From Caballeronia fortuita (lineage in GTDB: Bacteria; Pseudomonadota; Gammaproteobacteria; Burkholderiales; Burkholderiaceae), in the NCBI RefSeq assembly GCF_001544835.2, contig NZ_FCNX02000013.1, positions 1-64,000 of the forward strand: 64,000 nt of DNA. Reading direction: 5' to 3'. Below are positions 44,078-52,559 of the stretch, one piece after another. The notes under the pieces are model-generated. The model did not search any database. It saw only the letters and a list, made by a program, of their open reading frames with translations, and was not told the DNA's origin. The translations under genes and the position numbers were made by a program. Position 1 is the first letter of the stretch, and each line of letters opens with the position of its first letter.

Positions 44078-46399
44078 ATGCATACAGTATCCGCGCCCGC
44101 CTATACCGTCGCCGTGCGCGCGCTGTGCGAATTCACGGCGAAACAGGGCGATCTCGATCTTCGCTTCACGCCGACGCCGAACGCGCAGGAAGGCGTCGCG
44201 GGCCATGTCACGGTGACGAACCGCCGTCCGGCCGGTTATCAGAAGGAAATCTCGCTGTCGGAAACTTACGGGCCGCTTTTCGTGCGCGGCCGCGCCGACG
44301 GCTACGATCCCGCGCTCAACCGGCTCGAAGAGATCAAGACGCATCGCGGCAAGCTCGAATCGATGCCGGAGAATCATCGGCATCTGCATTGGGCGCAGGC
44401 GCGCGTCTATGCGCATCTGATGTGCCGCAAGCTCGCGCTGGATTCCATCGAGATCGCGCTCGTGTATTTCGATATCGTCGATGAAACCGAAAGCGTGCTC
44501 GTCGAGACGCAAACGGCGCAGGCGCTCGCGGCACACTTCGAGACGCAGTGCGAGCGCTTCATCGCGTGGGCGAAACAGGAACTGGCGCACGGCGCGGCGC
44601 GCGACGAGGCGCTGAAGACGCTAACCTTCCCTCACGCCGATTTCCGTCCTGGCCAACGCGCGCTCGCGGAAGCGGTGTATCGCGCGGCGGTATCGAAGCG
44701 CTGTCTCGCGGCGCAAGCGCCCACGGGCATCGGCAAAACGGTCGGCACGCTCTTCCCGCTGCTCAAGGCGTGGCCCGGCCAGCAACTCGACAAGATCTAC
44801 TTTCTCACCGCGAAAAGCGCGGGCCGGCAACTCGCGCTCGATGCGCTGACGACGCTCGCCGCGAAACCGTTGCGCGTCGTCGAACTCGTCGCGCGCGACA
44901 AGGCTTGCGAATATCCGGATCGCGCGTGTCACGGCGATTCGTGTCCGCTCGCGCGCGGCTTCTACGATCGCCTGGCCGATGCGCGCGCCGCCGCGCTGGA
45001 ATGCGCGCAGCTCGATCGCGCATCGGTGGCCGAGGTCGCGCGCCGGCACGAAGTCTGTCCGTACTATCTGAGTCAGGAGTTGTCGCGCTGGAGCGATGTA
45101 ATCGTCGGCGATTACAACTACTACTTCGACACGAGCGCAATGCTCTTCGCACTCGCGGAGGCGAATCGATGGCGCGTGGCGGTGCTCGTCGACGAAGCGC
45201 ATAACCTCGTCGAGCGCGCGCGCGGCATGTATTCCGCGACGCTCGATCAGGCCGTCTTCAACGCAATGCGGCGCAGCGCGCCGGGCGTGCTCAAGAAGGC
45301 GCTCGGACGCGTCGCGCGAAGCTTTAGCGAAACGGCGAGCGAGCAGCACGCGTCGGGCATCGATTACGTCGCGCACACCGAGCCGCCCGCGCGCTTCCTG
45401 GTCGCGCTCGGGCAGGCCGTCTCGTTCATGACGGAGATGCTCGGCGAACAGCCCGACGTCTTCACGCCCGACATCTTGCGCTTCTATTTCGACGCCGTTC
45501 ATTTCACGCGCATCGCGGAGCGCTTCGGTGCGCATTCGCTTTTCGATATCACGTTGTCCGGTGCAAGCTTGCACGCAAAGAAGCCCGCCGCCGTGCTGTG
45601 TCTGCGAAACGTGATTCCGGCGCCGCATCTTGCGCCGCGTTTTGCGCGCGCCCACAGCGTCGCGCTCTTTTCCGCGACGCTCACGCCCGCGCATTTCTAC
45701 GCCGACACGCTCGGGCTGCCGGCATCGAGCGTGCGGATCGACGTCGAATCGCCGTTTTCGGCGGAACAGCTCGACGTGCGCGCGATCGCCGATCTTTCCA
45801 CGCGTTATCGCGATCGCGCGCAGTCGGTGGAACGCATCGCCGATCTCATCGCCGCGCAGTTTCATCGCGCCGAGGGCAACTATCTGAGCTTCTTCTCCAG
45901 CTTCGAATATCTGGCGCAGGTCGCGGACGCGCTCGCGGCCCGGCATCCGTCGATTCCGTGCTGGCAGCAGTCACGCGCGATGAGCGAAGCGGCGCAACGC
46001 GAATTCCTCGCGCGCTTCGTCGCCGATGGGCGCGGCATCGGCTTCGCGGTGCTCGGCGGCGCGTTCGGCGAAGCGATCGATCTGCCGGGCACGCGGCTCA
46101 TCGGCGCATTCGTCGCGACGCTCGGCCTGCCGCAACTCAACGCGGTCAACCAGCAAATGAAAGCGCGCATGCACGATGTGTTCGGCGAAGGTTACGCATA
46201 CACGTATCTCTTTCCCGGCTTGCAGAAGGTCGTGCAGGCGGCCGGGCGCGTGATACGCGGGCCGCTCGATCGCGGTGTGCTCTATCTGATCGACGACCGC
46301 TTTGCGCGCGCCGACGTGCGGCGTCTTCTGCCCGCGTGGTGGCAAGTGAAAGTGCTGCGCCAGCGCGACCTGGCCGCGTCGGGAGATACGACTATTTAG
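44078..46399 (+). CDS. PD-(D/E)XK nuclease-XPD/DinG-type helicase fusion
   Basis: The 773-aa protein combines two activities. Residues 1-165 carry RecB/Cas4-like nuclease motifs: D74, E85-x-K87 (EEIKTHRG) and Q107-xxx-Y111. Residues 180-760 form an SF2 XPD-type helicase with Walker A APTGIGKT (K220), four cysteines C277, C284, C289 and C327 for an iron-sulfur cluster, the DEAH box at 372-375 and motif VI-like VVQAAGRVIRG. It is expected to unwind and cut DNA during repair. Hemerythrin and 2OG-oxygenase genes follow on the same strand. Confidence 0.87.
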   Translation: MHTVSAPAYTVAVRALCEFTAKQGDLDLRFTPTPNAQEGVAGHVTVTNRRPAGYQKEISLSETYGPLFVRGRADGYDPALNRLEEIKTHRGKLESMPENHRHLHWAQARVYAHLMCRKLALDSIEIALVYFDIVDETESVLVETQTAQALAAHFETQCERFIAWAKQELAHGAARDEALKTLTFPHADFRPGQRALAEAVYRAAVSKRCLAAQAPTGIGKTVGTLFPLLKAWPGQQLDKIYFLTAKSAGRQLALDALTTLAAKPLRVVELVARDKACEYPDRACHGDSCPLARGFYDRLADARAAALECAQLDRASVAEVARRHEVCPYYLSQELSRWSDVIVGDYNYYFDTSAMLFALAEANRWRVAVLVDEAHNLVERARGMYSATLDQAVFNAMRRSAPGVLKKALGRVARSFSETASEQHASGIDYVAHTEPPARFLVALGQAVSFMTEMLGEQPDVFTPDILRFYFDAVHFTRIAERFGAHSLFDITLSGASLHAKKPAAVLCLRNVIPAPHLAPRFARAHSVALFSATLTPAHFYADTLGLPASSVRIDVESPFSAEQLDVRAIADLSTRYRDRAQSVERIADLIAAQFHRAEGNYLSFFSSFEYLAQVADALAARHPSIPCWQQSRAMSEAAQREFLARFVADGRGIGFAVLGGAFGEAIDLPGTRLIGAFVATLGLPQLNAVNQQMKARMHDVFGEGYAYTYLFPGLQKVVQAAGRVIRGPLDRGVLYLIDDRFARADVRRLLPAWWQVKVLRQRDLAASGDTTI

Positions 46400-46519
46400 A
46401 CGCGCGCGTCCGCGCCGTTAACTGGTCAAACGCGGGCATTCGTCTTGCTGCCAACCGGCGCTTTCGGGGACACGAAGGCGTCCTCGTGGGGCCGGCAGAG
46501 CCCACCCATGGAGAATCAC

Positions 46520-47020
46520 ATGTCTACCGCTGAAACCCCGCGACCCGTTGATGCGCTCGACATGCTCGCAGCCGATCACCGCGCCATCGAAGCATTGTTC
46601 GATGCCTGCGAACGCGCGGAACGCGGCGATTTCGAACGCAGGAACGCGCTCGTGCAGCGTGCGTGCGAGTTGCTGACGATCCACTCGATCGTCGAAGAGG
46701 AATTGCTGTATCCGGTCGCGCAGAACGCGCTTCCCGCCGATCGGCGCGTCGATGTCGACGTCGACGAAGCCTACGTCGAGCATTTTCTCGTGAAGACGCT
46801 GATCGAACGGATCGCGAACCTGAAAGCCGGCGACGACGCCTTCGATGCGACCTTCAAGGTGCTGAGAGAGAACGTGATGCAGCACATCGAGGAAGAGGAA
46901 AGCGTGCTGTTTCCGGAAGTGCGCAAGACGCCGATCGATCTCGCCGCGATGGGCGCGAAGCTCGATGCGCGGAAGGCCGCGCTGCATGAACGTATCGCCG
47001 AGACCGCGCCCGCGCACTGA
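46520..47020 (+). CDS. Hemerythrin/HHE-domain protein
   Basis: The 166-aa protein is an HHE cation-binding four-helix bundle. Candidate iron ligands are H19 (AADHRAIE), H54 and E58 (TIHSIVEEELL), H90 (EHFLVKTLI) and H116 with following Glu residues (HIEEEESVLFPE). Such proteins bind a di-iron centre and sense or scavenge oxygen, NO or iron. The ATG at 46520 has GGAG upstream. It lies between the helicase and the oxygenase. Confidence 0.85.
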   Translation: MSTAETPRPVDALDMLAADHRAIEALFDACERAERGDFERRNALVQRACELLTIHSIVEEELLYPVAQNALPADRRVDVDVDEAYVEHFLVKTLIERIANLKAGDDAFDATFKVLRENVMQHIEEEESVLFPEVRKTPIDLAAMGAKLDARKAALHERIAETAPAH

Positions 47021-47103
47021 ATTGCAGAGCAAGACCCGGGGTGCGTGCGCGGCGCGGCAGGCGCACACTTTGAGGCGAATTCATGCACATCCGGAGAAAC
47101 GAC

Positions 47104-47838
47104 ATGAAGGTGCTCGAACGGGCGACGGCAGACGATATCGACGAACGCATCGATGCGCTCGACTGGGCCGCTATCGAAGCGCAACTCGACAGCTACGGCT
47201 GCGCGAGCGCGCCCGCCCTCTTCTCGCGCGACGAATGCGACGCGCTCGCCGCGCTGTACGACCGCGACGGCGTGTTCCGCAGCCGCGTCGTGATGGAGCG
47301 CCACGGCTTCGGGCGCGGCGAATACAAGTACTTCGCGTATCCGCTGCCCGACGCGGTCGAGCGAACGCGGCGCGCCGTCTATCCTCATCTCGCGCCGGTG
47401 GCGAATCGCTGGAACGAGGTGATGGGCATCGAGACGCGATATCCGCGCGAACATGCGGCGTTCGTCGAGCGGTGTCATCGCGCGGGGCAGACGCGGCCGA
47501 CGCCGCTGCTGCTGCGCTACATGCCCGGCGATTTCAATTGCCTGCATCAGGATTTATACGGCGAGCACGTCTTTCCGATTCAGATGGGGATCCTGCTCTC
47601 GGCGCCCGGCCGCGATTTCACCGGCGGCGAATTCGTGATGACGGAGCAGCGCCCGCGCATGCAGTCGCGCGCGGAAGTGGTGCCGCTCGACCAGGGCGAT
47701 GCGGTGTTTTTCGCCGTGCATCATCGGCCGGTGCAGGGCACGCGCGGGCCGTACCGGGTGAACATGAAGCACGGTGTCAGCCGCCTGCGCTCGGGGCGCA
47801 GGCATATGCTCGGCGGGATTTTTCACGACGCGCAGTGA
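47104..47838 (+). CDS. 2-oxoglutarate/Fe(II)-dependent oxygenase
   Basis: The 244-aa protein has the double-stranded beta-helix iron site H148-x-D150 (CLHQDLYG), a distal His in VFFAVHHRPVQG or KHGVSRL, and Arg residues (GPYRVNMKHGVSRLRSG) for 2-oxoglutarate. It resembles prolyl-4-hydroxylase-like/AlkB-neighbour oxygenases that commonly sit near this helicase in proteobacteria. A role in nucleic-acid or protein repair is inferred from that context only. GGAG precedes the ATG at 47104; the frame opens 7 codons earlier. Confidence 0.83.
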   Translation: MKVLERATADDIDERIDALDWAAIEAQLDSYGCASAPALFSRDECDALAALYDRDGVFRSRVVMERHGFGRGEYKYFAYPLPDAVERTRRAVYPHLAPVANRWNEVMGIETRYPREHAAFVERCHRAGQTRPTPLLLRYMPGDFNCLHQDLYGEHVFPIQMGILLSAPGRDFTGGEFVMTEQRPRMQSRAEVVPLDQGDAVFFAVHHRPVQGTRGPYRVNMKHGVSRLRSGRRHMLGGIFHDAQ

Positions 47839-48103
47839 GCGCGCGCTTCATCGACGCCTGGTTCGCTTACTCGTTTTCGTCGAAAGAGCAATCAACCCTT
47901 ACCGGACAAGGCTTGCTGCACGGACCTACGCTGAAACCTACGCCGTATAGGAATGTGGTTTGACAAACCAGCGATACACGAGGCGTGACGGCGCAACCGC
48001 AAGTTGCTCTGACGGCTTGGCTCAAGACGTTGTTTGCTGCGGCGCTTGTGTTCAGGAACCGATAGCTGACGTATTCTCCTCGCCTTTATATGGGAGGAGA
48101 AGC

Positions 48104-49342
48104 ATGGCAAAACAACGCTTGTATCGTGAGGAGCTTTACGACTTGGTCTGGGCCGAAGAGATGCTCGTACTCGCGTCGCGTTATCAACTCTCCGAAGAAC
48201 AGCTCATCGGACACTGCCGCGAGATGCGCATTCCTTTCCCCACTGAGAGCTATTGGAAAGCGCTTCGACAGGGAAAGAAAATGAAGCGCACACCGTTGCC
48301 AGATCCTAAACTCGGTCAGGTTTTGAGTGTCGAAACACCGCTCGACGCAGAACCTTCAGCCAAGAAAAGCCTCTCGGAACGATTGCGGGCCGTAATCGAT
48401 GGAGCACAGCCCGAACAATCCGGTCTTACTTTCAAATTACCGCGCGCATACCGCTGGCATCGCTTGATCAAACCAATTCACGACGACCTGCAGCGACTTG
48501 CGGAGCAGGCGAGGCAATACAAGATTGAGCGCGATCGCGCTGCTAAGGTGGCGCGCCATGGCACCAAAAATAATCATAGGCCGCAACTTATATTTAACCC
48601 TGAACACAACGGCGTGTTAGGTAATGAAAAAAACCCGATTGTCCGTGCTTCGCTTGGTACCTACGAATATGCCTTATTCGTGGTAAATGAGGTATGCGTC
48701 CGAGCAGATGCGATAGGGTTTGTGCCGAAGATAAATCGCCCAAGGAGCCGTATCGAACTGCATCGCGGAGAGACATACGTTCAAATCCGAGTCCTGGAAA
48801 AGAGACGAGCCGAACGGATCAGAACCAATTCGAAAATATTACCTTACAGCCGCACATTGTATGCGACTGGAAAGATAGAGCTAGGCATCGCAGACCAAGG
48901 CTCGCGTGAGACTCGGTTTTTACTTGAGCCAGAAATCGCGCTAGACACCCAGTGGCGAGCGATTATCGATCTCATCGAAACTTGTTATGCGCGTTCCGTT
49001 GAATTGAAAATGGAACACGATGAATGGAGAAAGCGATACGCTGAGGAGGAAGCGCGGCGCCAGGAAGAGATCCGTCGGCAGCAGAAATTGCGCGAGGAGG
49101 CGGTGGCCGAATCCAAGCGGCGGGACCAGCTTCTGGAAGAAGCGGAAATTTGGAATCGCGTAAGTATTCTGCGCCGGTATCTCGCCGAACTCGATGCTCG
49201 TAGAGATGCTGGCGGAGAGATATCACCCAATCATGAGCAATGGCGGGAGTGGGCCGAGTCGGTGGCGAACCACCTAGATAGCAAACGCGTTGTCCAGCCA
49301 AATTTAAATGCTTGTTCTCGTTCGGACTCGCCGCAGAAGTAA
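48104..49342 (+). CDS. Accessory hypothetical protein with HTH-like N-terminus and coiled coil
   Basis: The 412-aa protein starts MAKQRLYREELYDLVWAEEM and continues LASRYQLSEEQLIGHCREMRIPFPTESYWKAL, a helix-turn-helix-like module seen in proteins of mobile regions. The middle (about 130-300) is of unknown fold. About 310-375 is a highly charged coiled coil (RRQEEIRRQQKLREE). GGGAGGAG precedes the ATG at 48104. Codon use is less GC-biased than in the core genes, consistent with horizontal transfer. Function is unknown; regulatory or defence roles are guesses. Confidence 0.72.
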   Translation: MAKQRLYREELYDLVWAEEMLVLASRYQLSEEQLIGHCREMRIPFPTESYWKALRQGKKMKRTPLPDPKLGQVLSVETPLDAEPSAKKSLSERLRAVIDGAQPEQSGLTFKLPRAYRWHRLIKPIHDDLQRLAEQARQYKIERDRAAKVARHGTKNNHRPQLIFNPEHNGVLGNEKNPIVRASLGTYEYALFVVNEVCVRADAIGFVPKINRPRSRIELHRGETYVQIRVLEKRRAERIRTNSKILPYSRTLYATGKIELGIADQGSRETRFLLEPEIALDTQWRAIIDLIETCYARSVELKMEHDEWRKRYAEEEARRQEEIRRQQKLREEAVAESKRRDQLLEEAEIWNRVSILRRYLAELDARRDAGGEISPNHEQWREWAESVANHLDSKRVVQPNLNACSRSDSPQK

Positions 49343-49446
49343 ACGCTGCGAACACGGCCGCTTCCAGGCCGCCGTCGGAAGCGCCTCGAATGGCTGCGAT
49401 TGCATCGTCAACGAGTACGACGACGAGTACGAGCAGCCTGAGTGCG

Positions 49447-49728
49447 ATGGGTAAGAACGGAGCCATTCTTCTTGGCGAGCTCGCGGCGCGCGCGACTCAC
49501 CTCGACATTGAGTGCTCCCGTTGCGACCGCAAAGGCCGGTATCGACTTGCCAAGCTGGTCGCGCGGCTCGGCGAGGATTTCCCGATGACCGACCTCGGCA
49601 CCGAGCTCGCAGATTGCCCGCGCCGAAGCGCGACCGCGCATCACGAGCGATGCGATGTGTTCTACCCCAAGCTCGCGCAGATCATTGCTGACGACCAGAA
49701 ATCAACACCGACGAAACACACCCTATGA
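49447..49728 (+). CDS. Small Cys-rich (zinc-ribbon-like) hypothetical protein
   Basis: This is 93 aa from ATG 49447. Two cysteine groups (IECSRCDRKGRY and ADCPRRSA...HHERCDVFYP) could bind zinc, and the fold suggests a nucleic-acid or protein-binding ribbon. The frame extends to 49312 with a Ser/Thr-rich, unlikely N-terminus. Such small proteins are common in mobile regions of proteobacteria. It converges with the next gene by 6 bp. Confidence 0.6.
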   Translation: MGKNGAILLGELAARATHLDIECSRCDRKGRYRLAKLVARLGEDFPMTDLGTELADCPRRSATAHHERCDVFYPKLAQIIADDQKSTPTKHTL

Positions 49729-49992
49729 ACGGTCGGAGGGCGCCGCCGCCCCATGCATACGATCTCTGGCCCGGGAATGGACATCTCGAACCTCTTGACG
49801 CGCAAAGCTTCGGAGTAACGCCAAGGAATCGCAGACGTCCTGCAGAGTTCTTAGTAACGTTTCACGAACGCAGAGCTCAGGGAATTCTTCTCCCCCGGAA
49901 GGTCTTTTCTGCACCGCCTCAATGCGTGCTCTGCACAGCATGATCTCCCGATTTAGCCGTGCCAACTTAGCGAGATGATCCGTCCGTTCCAT
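49723..49992 (-). CDS. Small hypothetical coiled-coil protein
   Basis: This is 89 aa from ATG 49992, with GGGAG at good spacing. It is mostly helical (HLAKLARLNREIMLCRARIEAVQKR and LLRTLQDVCDSLALLRSFARQ). No known family. It lies in the accessory strip. Confidence 0.5.
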   Translation of the reverse strand: MERTDHLAKLARLNREIMLCRARIEAVQKRPSGGEEFPELCVRETLLRTLQDVCDSLALLRSFARQEVRDVHSRARDRMHGAAAPSDRS

Positions 49993-50053
49993 AGCGCGCT
50001 CCCGAGGCCTCACCGAGCATAGGTGCCTTTATCGGCGACATCAGCGTCGGCGG

Positions 50054-50311
50054 CTATCGAGCGCTGATCTCGATATGGGAAAGGATAGTATCTGTTTCTC
50101 CGTCCGTGAAGGCTCTCGCCCAAGCGACTACTTGCTTTTCAACATCACTTCGGGTTTTCCCAACGAATCCAGTCGAGTAGGTAACCTTCTGAACTTTCGT
50201 CCTAGTGTTCCGATAATCACATCGTCTGGAGAAACGGGCATCAGCCGTCCAGCCGTCACCCGGGGCCGACGCGGGAAGAACTTCGAGAAAAAACGGACCC
50301 AACGAGTACAT
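50054..50311 (-). CDS. Small hypothetical protein
   Basis: This is 85 aa from ATG 50311, preceded by GGGAGG. The sequence is mixed alpha/beta (MYSLGPFFLEVLPA, YSTGFVGKTRSDVEKQVVAWARAF) with no recognised domain. The 287 bp between its start and the next gene hold no other gene. Confidence 0.5.
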   Translation of the reverse strand: MYSLGPFFLEVLPASAPGDGWTADARFSRRCDYRNTRTKVQKVTYSTGFVGKTRSDVEKQVVAWARAFTDGETDTILSHIEISAR

Positions 50312-50598
50312 AGCGCCTCCCATTTTGGTCAGAACATGGACGCGCAGGTTTCGTTCCTCCGATCTGAAGACCGGCGGCTGGTCGCTAGTGCCTTAGCGCC
50401 AGGGTGAGGGGCCCAGGTGGTCGCGTGCGTTGCCACAACACGCAGTTGGCCCGAAGCCGATGACACGCACCTACCTGCCCCGCCTTGAAATGTGCGCTAA
50501 AGTTCCGACGCTTTCCGCCGACAAGCAGTCTCAGGATGACGAGAGGTCGCGTGCGGTAGCGCTCACTCACGATCGGGAAATCACAAAAAAGTGATACT

Positions 50599-51075
50599 AT
50601 GTCGAACAAGAAATGGCGGCTGCACGACTATGAGACAAGCGCGGGAAAACGAGAGGTCAGAAAGGATTACGAGCGTGAAAGCGACTCGGTGCAAGCAGCG
50701 TTCGATCTGCATTGGGAGTATCTCGAAGTCCGCGACCGCTCAGAATGGGTGCGGCCCAATGCTCACAAGCTTCGCCCTGAGCACAAAGGGGGGTTCCGGG
50801 ACTTCTTCGAATTCCGATTTCAAGCCGACAACGTCCAGCAACGCCCCCTCGGCTTTTTTGGACCGACGGACGGCGTTTTCACACTTTTGGTTTTCGCGAA
50901 AGAGAAAGGGGGCAAGTTCGTGCCGCAAAACGCCTACGGCATGTGCTGCGCCCGACGTGAAACGCTCGTAGAAGGCGGCGGACGTTCGGTACCATGGGAC
51001 GAAAATGAGGTGGATCATGAAGCCGACAAAACTGGCAAAGCTGCGGCGCAAGGCGTACCGAAACGCTTACGTTAA
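50599..51075 (+). CDS. RelE/HigB-like toxin of a type II toxin-antitoxin module
   Basis: The 158-aa protein has the RelE/ParE-type beta-sheet core: HKLRPEHKGGFRDFFEFRFQADNVQQRPLGFFGP and TLLVFAKEKGGKFVPQ followed by a basic segment. The phage Gp49/HigB group has this pattern. Such toxins cut mRNA on the ribosome. An XRE-type gene begins 59 bp before its stop in another frame, the toxin-first order of higBA. It is longer than usual, with an extra N-terminal helix and C-terminal tail. Confidence 0.75.
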   Translation: MSNKKWRLHDYETSAGKREVRKDYERESDSVQAAFDLHWEYLEVRDRSEWVRPNAHKLRPEHKGGFRDFFEFRFQADNVQQRPLGFFGPTDGVFTLLVFAKEKGGKFVPQNAYGMCCARRETLVEGGGRSVPWDENEVDHEADKTGKAAAQGVPKRLR

Positions 51076-51580
51076 GAGCAACGTCGCACAGGGGCTGGCC
51101 TTCCAAATCAAGGCTCTAAGAGTGTCGCGGGGTCTGACGCAAGCTGAACTCGCGCGTGCATTGAAGCTTGGCGGTCAATCTGCCGTGGCGAGGATTGAAG
51201 ACCCGAGCTACGGCAAGACATCTATCGCTACCTTACTGAAGCTCGGCGAATTCTTCGACGTGGCGCTGCTTACTAAATTCGTCTCTTACTCACGTTACCT
51301 CGCTGAGTTCCAGGACCTCTCCGATCGCGCCCTTGCGGTCGAGTCGTTCGAACACGAGGATGCGGCCGGAGGCCTAGAGAACGCACCAGAATTCACTTTG
51401 ATTCGTTCTATAAAATCGGAGTCAACGAGCCCGAAGACTGCTGTGGCTACTTGGGTTACCGCGACCACTCTCCAAAGTCAGCGTTCGCCGGCGCTGTTGT
51501 ACGACGGCACTTCTGACTCTGCGTTGAGTACAGCAATCGCAAATTTTATTCTCCCGAGAGATCGAGTCCATGCCACGTAA
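51017..51580 (+). CDS. XRE-family antitoxin/regulator with long C-terminal extension
   Basis: This is 187 aa from ATG 51017 (GAGGTGG upstream). The HTH is LRVSRGLTQAELARALKLGGQSAVARIEDPS (about 33-63), followed by TSIATLLKLGEFFDVALLTKFVSYSRYL and DRALAVESFEHED. A polar C-terminal half of about 90 residues has no known domain. It overlaps both the toxin gene and the third gene, so all three are coupled. It probably neutralises the toxin and represses the operon. Confidence 0.78.
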   Translation: MKPTKLAKLRRKAYRNAYVKSNVAQGLAFQIKALRVSRGLTQAELARALKLGGQSAVARIEDPSYGKTSIATLLKLGEFFDVALLTKFVSYSRYLAEFQDLSDRALAVESFEHEDAAGGLENAPEFTLIRSIKSESTSPKTAVATWVTATTLQSQRSPALLYDGTSDSALSTAIANFILPRDRVHAT

Positions 51581-51926
51581 AATCGAACAGCGGACGGAAG
51601 GAGTCGCATTCGACTGCCACGTGCCCGACAACGTCACCGAAATCTACGCTGATGGAGCCTCTGAGATCCAATTTGGCATGCCTATGTCGAGGATCTTGTT
51701 CCATAGTGTGACGAAGCCGGCAGATGGCCAGTCCCCGGAGGAGCGAGTCGCTCGTTTGGCTCTGGTTCTTCCAACCTCAGCATTGCTTGAACTGGTCGCT
51801 AACATAGCGACAAATACGACTCCCGAAGTGGCCGAATCGACCAAGGCAGCGATGGCAGGTTTCTTAGGCCACGTTTCCACACAAATTGGGCGACTGGTCG
51901 ACATTACCGCAGCGAAGAAAAAGTAG
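51570..51926 (+). CDS. Third gene of the toxin-antitoxin-like operon, unknown function
   Basis: The 118-aa protein begins within the XRE gene (11-bp overlap). The core EIYADGASEIQFGMPMSRILFHSV then LALVLPTSALLELVANIA is beta-strand followed by helix, faintly like DUF3467/SecB-like small proteins. The tail is Lys-rich. SecB-like chaperones do accompany some HigBA systems (TAC modules), so a chaperone role is possible but unproven. Confidence 0.62.
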   Translation: MPRKIEQRTEGVAFDCHVPDNVTEIYADGASEIQFGMPMSRILFHSVTKPADGQSPEERVARLALVLPTSALLELVANIATNTTPEVAESTKAAMAGFLGHVSTQIGRLVDITAAKKK

Positions 51927-51999
51927 AACGGGAGATAGACCACTGCCACGCGCCGGAATTGTGCGTGGCTAGTGCGTCACTGCTTGGCCGTAGTGGTCG

Positions 52000-52557
52000 T
52001 TAAGTGCAGGCGCCCGCGATTACTCCTTGCTGCTGGAGGATGCAGACGTAGTGCTGTAGATATTCGGCTTTTGCGCGGGCGTCGGCGTCGGCGTCATCGA
52101 CGATCCCGAAAAGAGCTGATCCAAACGCAGGTGATAGCTCGGCTGTGCCACCGGAACCATCGACCACGCCGCCGGTGCTTGCGCCTGAATTTGCGGCGTT
52201 GCTACTGCTTGCGGGGGCGTAGGCTGTGACTGCGACGCGCAGCCGGCGAGCGCCATCAGCGATAGCAGCGCGATTCTTCGCATTGTCGGCATCATGGGAT
52301 GCTTTCTCCTGAATGAGTTGCGCGTCGAGCGACGCGATCTGCGTCGACGCGTCGTTCTGTTTTGCGATCGCCGCGCGCGCCGCGCTCGCGGCCGCATCAG
52401 ACACCGCCTGCAGCTTCTGCGCGTTGATCTCGTTGTCTCGTGCGTGCGCGGTCTGCTCGCTCGCCAGCTTCGTGGCATCCACGGTGTGCACGGCTGCGCC
52501 GCCTATCGCGATGCCGAGTACGGCCGCGATGATTCCTGTGATGAGGTATGGAGACAT
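52000..52557 (-). CDS. Rz-like inner-membrane spanin subunit
   Basis: The 185-aa protein has an N-terminal membrane anchor (YLITGIIAAVLGIAIGGAAVHTV) and a long Ala/Gln-rich periplasmic helix (about 35-110), the i-spanin design. A lipoprotein gene is nested inside in another frame, which is characteristic of Rz/Rz1. It fuses inner and outer membranes in the last step of lysis. It follows the endolysin gene by 2 bp; the start at 52557 gives the anchor directly. Confidence 0.82.
   Translation of the reverse strand: MSPYLITGIIAAVLGIAIGGAAVHTVDATKLASEQTAHARDNEINAQKLQAVSDAAASAARAAIAKQNDASTQIASLDAQLIQEKASHDADNAKNRAAIADGARRLRVAVTAYAPASSSNAANSGASTGGVVDGSGGTAELSPAFGSALFGIVDDADADARAKAEYLQHYVCILQQQGVIAGACT
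52020..52295 (-). CDS. Rz1-like outer-membrane lipoprotein spanin, nested in Rz
   Basis: The 91-aa frame inside the Rz gene starts MMPTMRRIALLSLMALAGC, a lipoprotein signal with lipobox LAGC, followed by a Pro/Gln-rich mature part (PTPPQAVATPQIQAQAPAA). It is out of frame with Rz and fully embedded, as in lambda and P2 relatives. GGAG lies 10 bases before the ATG at 52295; a further ATG at 52283 is possible. Confidence 0.78.
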   Translation of the reverse strand: MMPTMRRIALLSLMALAGCASQSQPTPPQAVATPQIQAQAPAAWSMVPVAQPSYHLRLDQLFSGSSMTPTPTPAQKPNIYSTTSASSSSKE

Positions 52558-52559
52558 GG

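Noticed and set aside
47839-48103. Possible attachment site at the start of the accessory strip
   Set aside because: No tRNA gene or direct repeat pair could be found within the window; the other phage end lies outside it.
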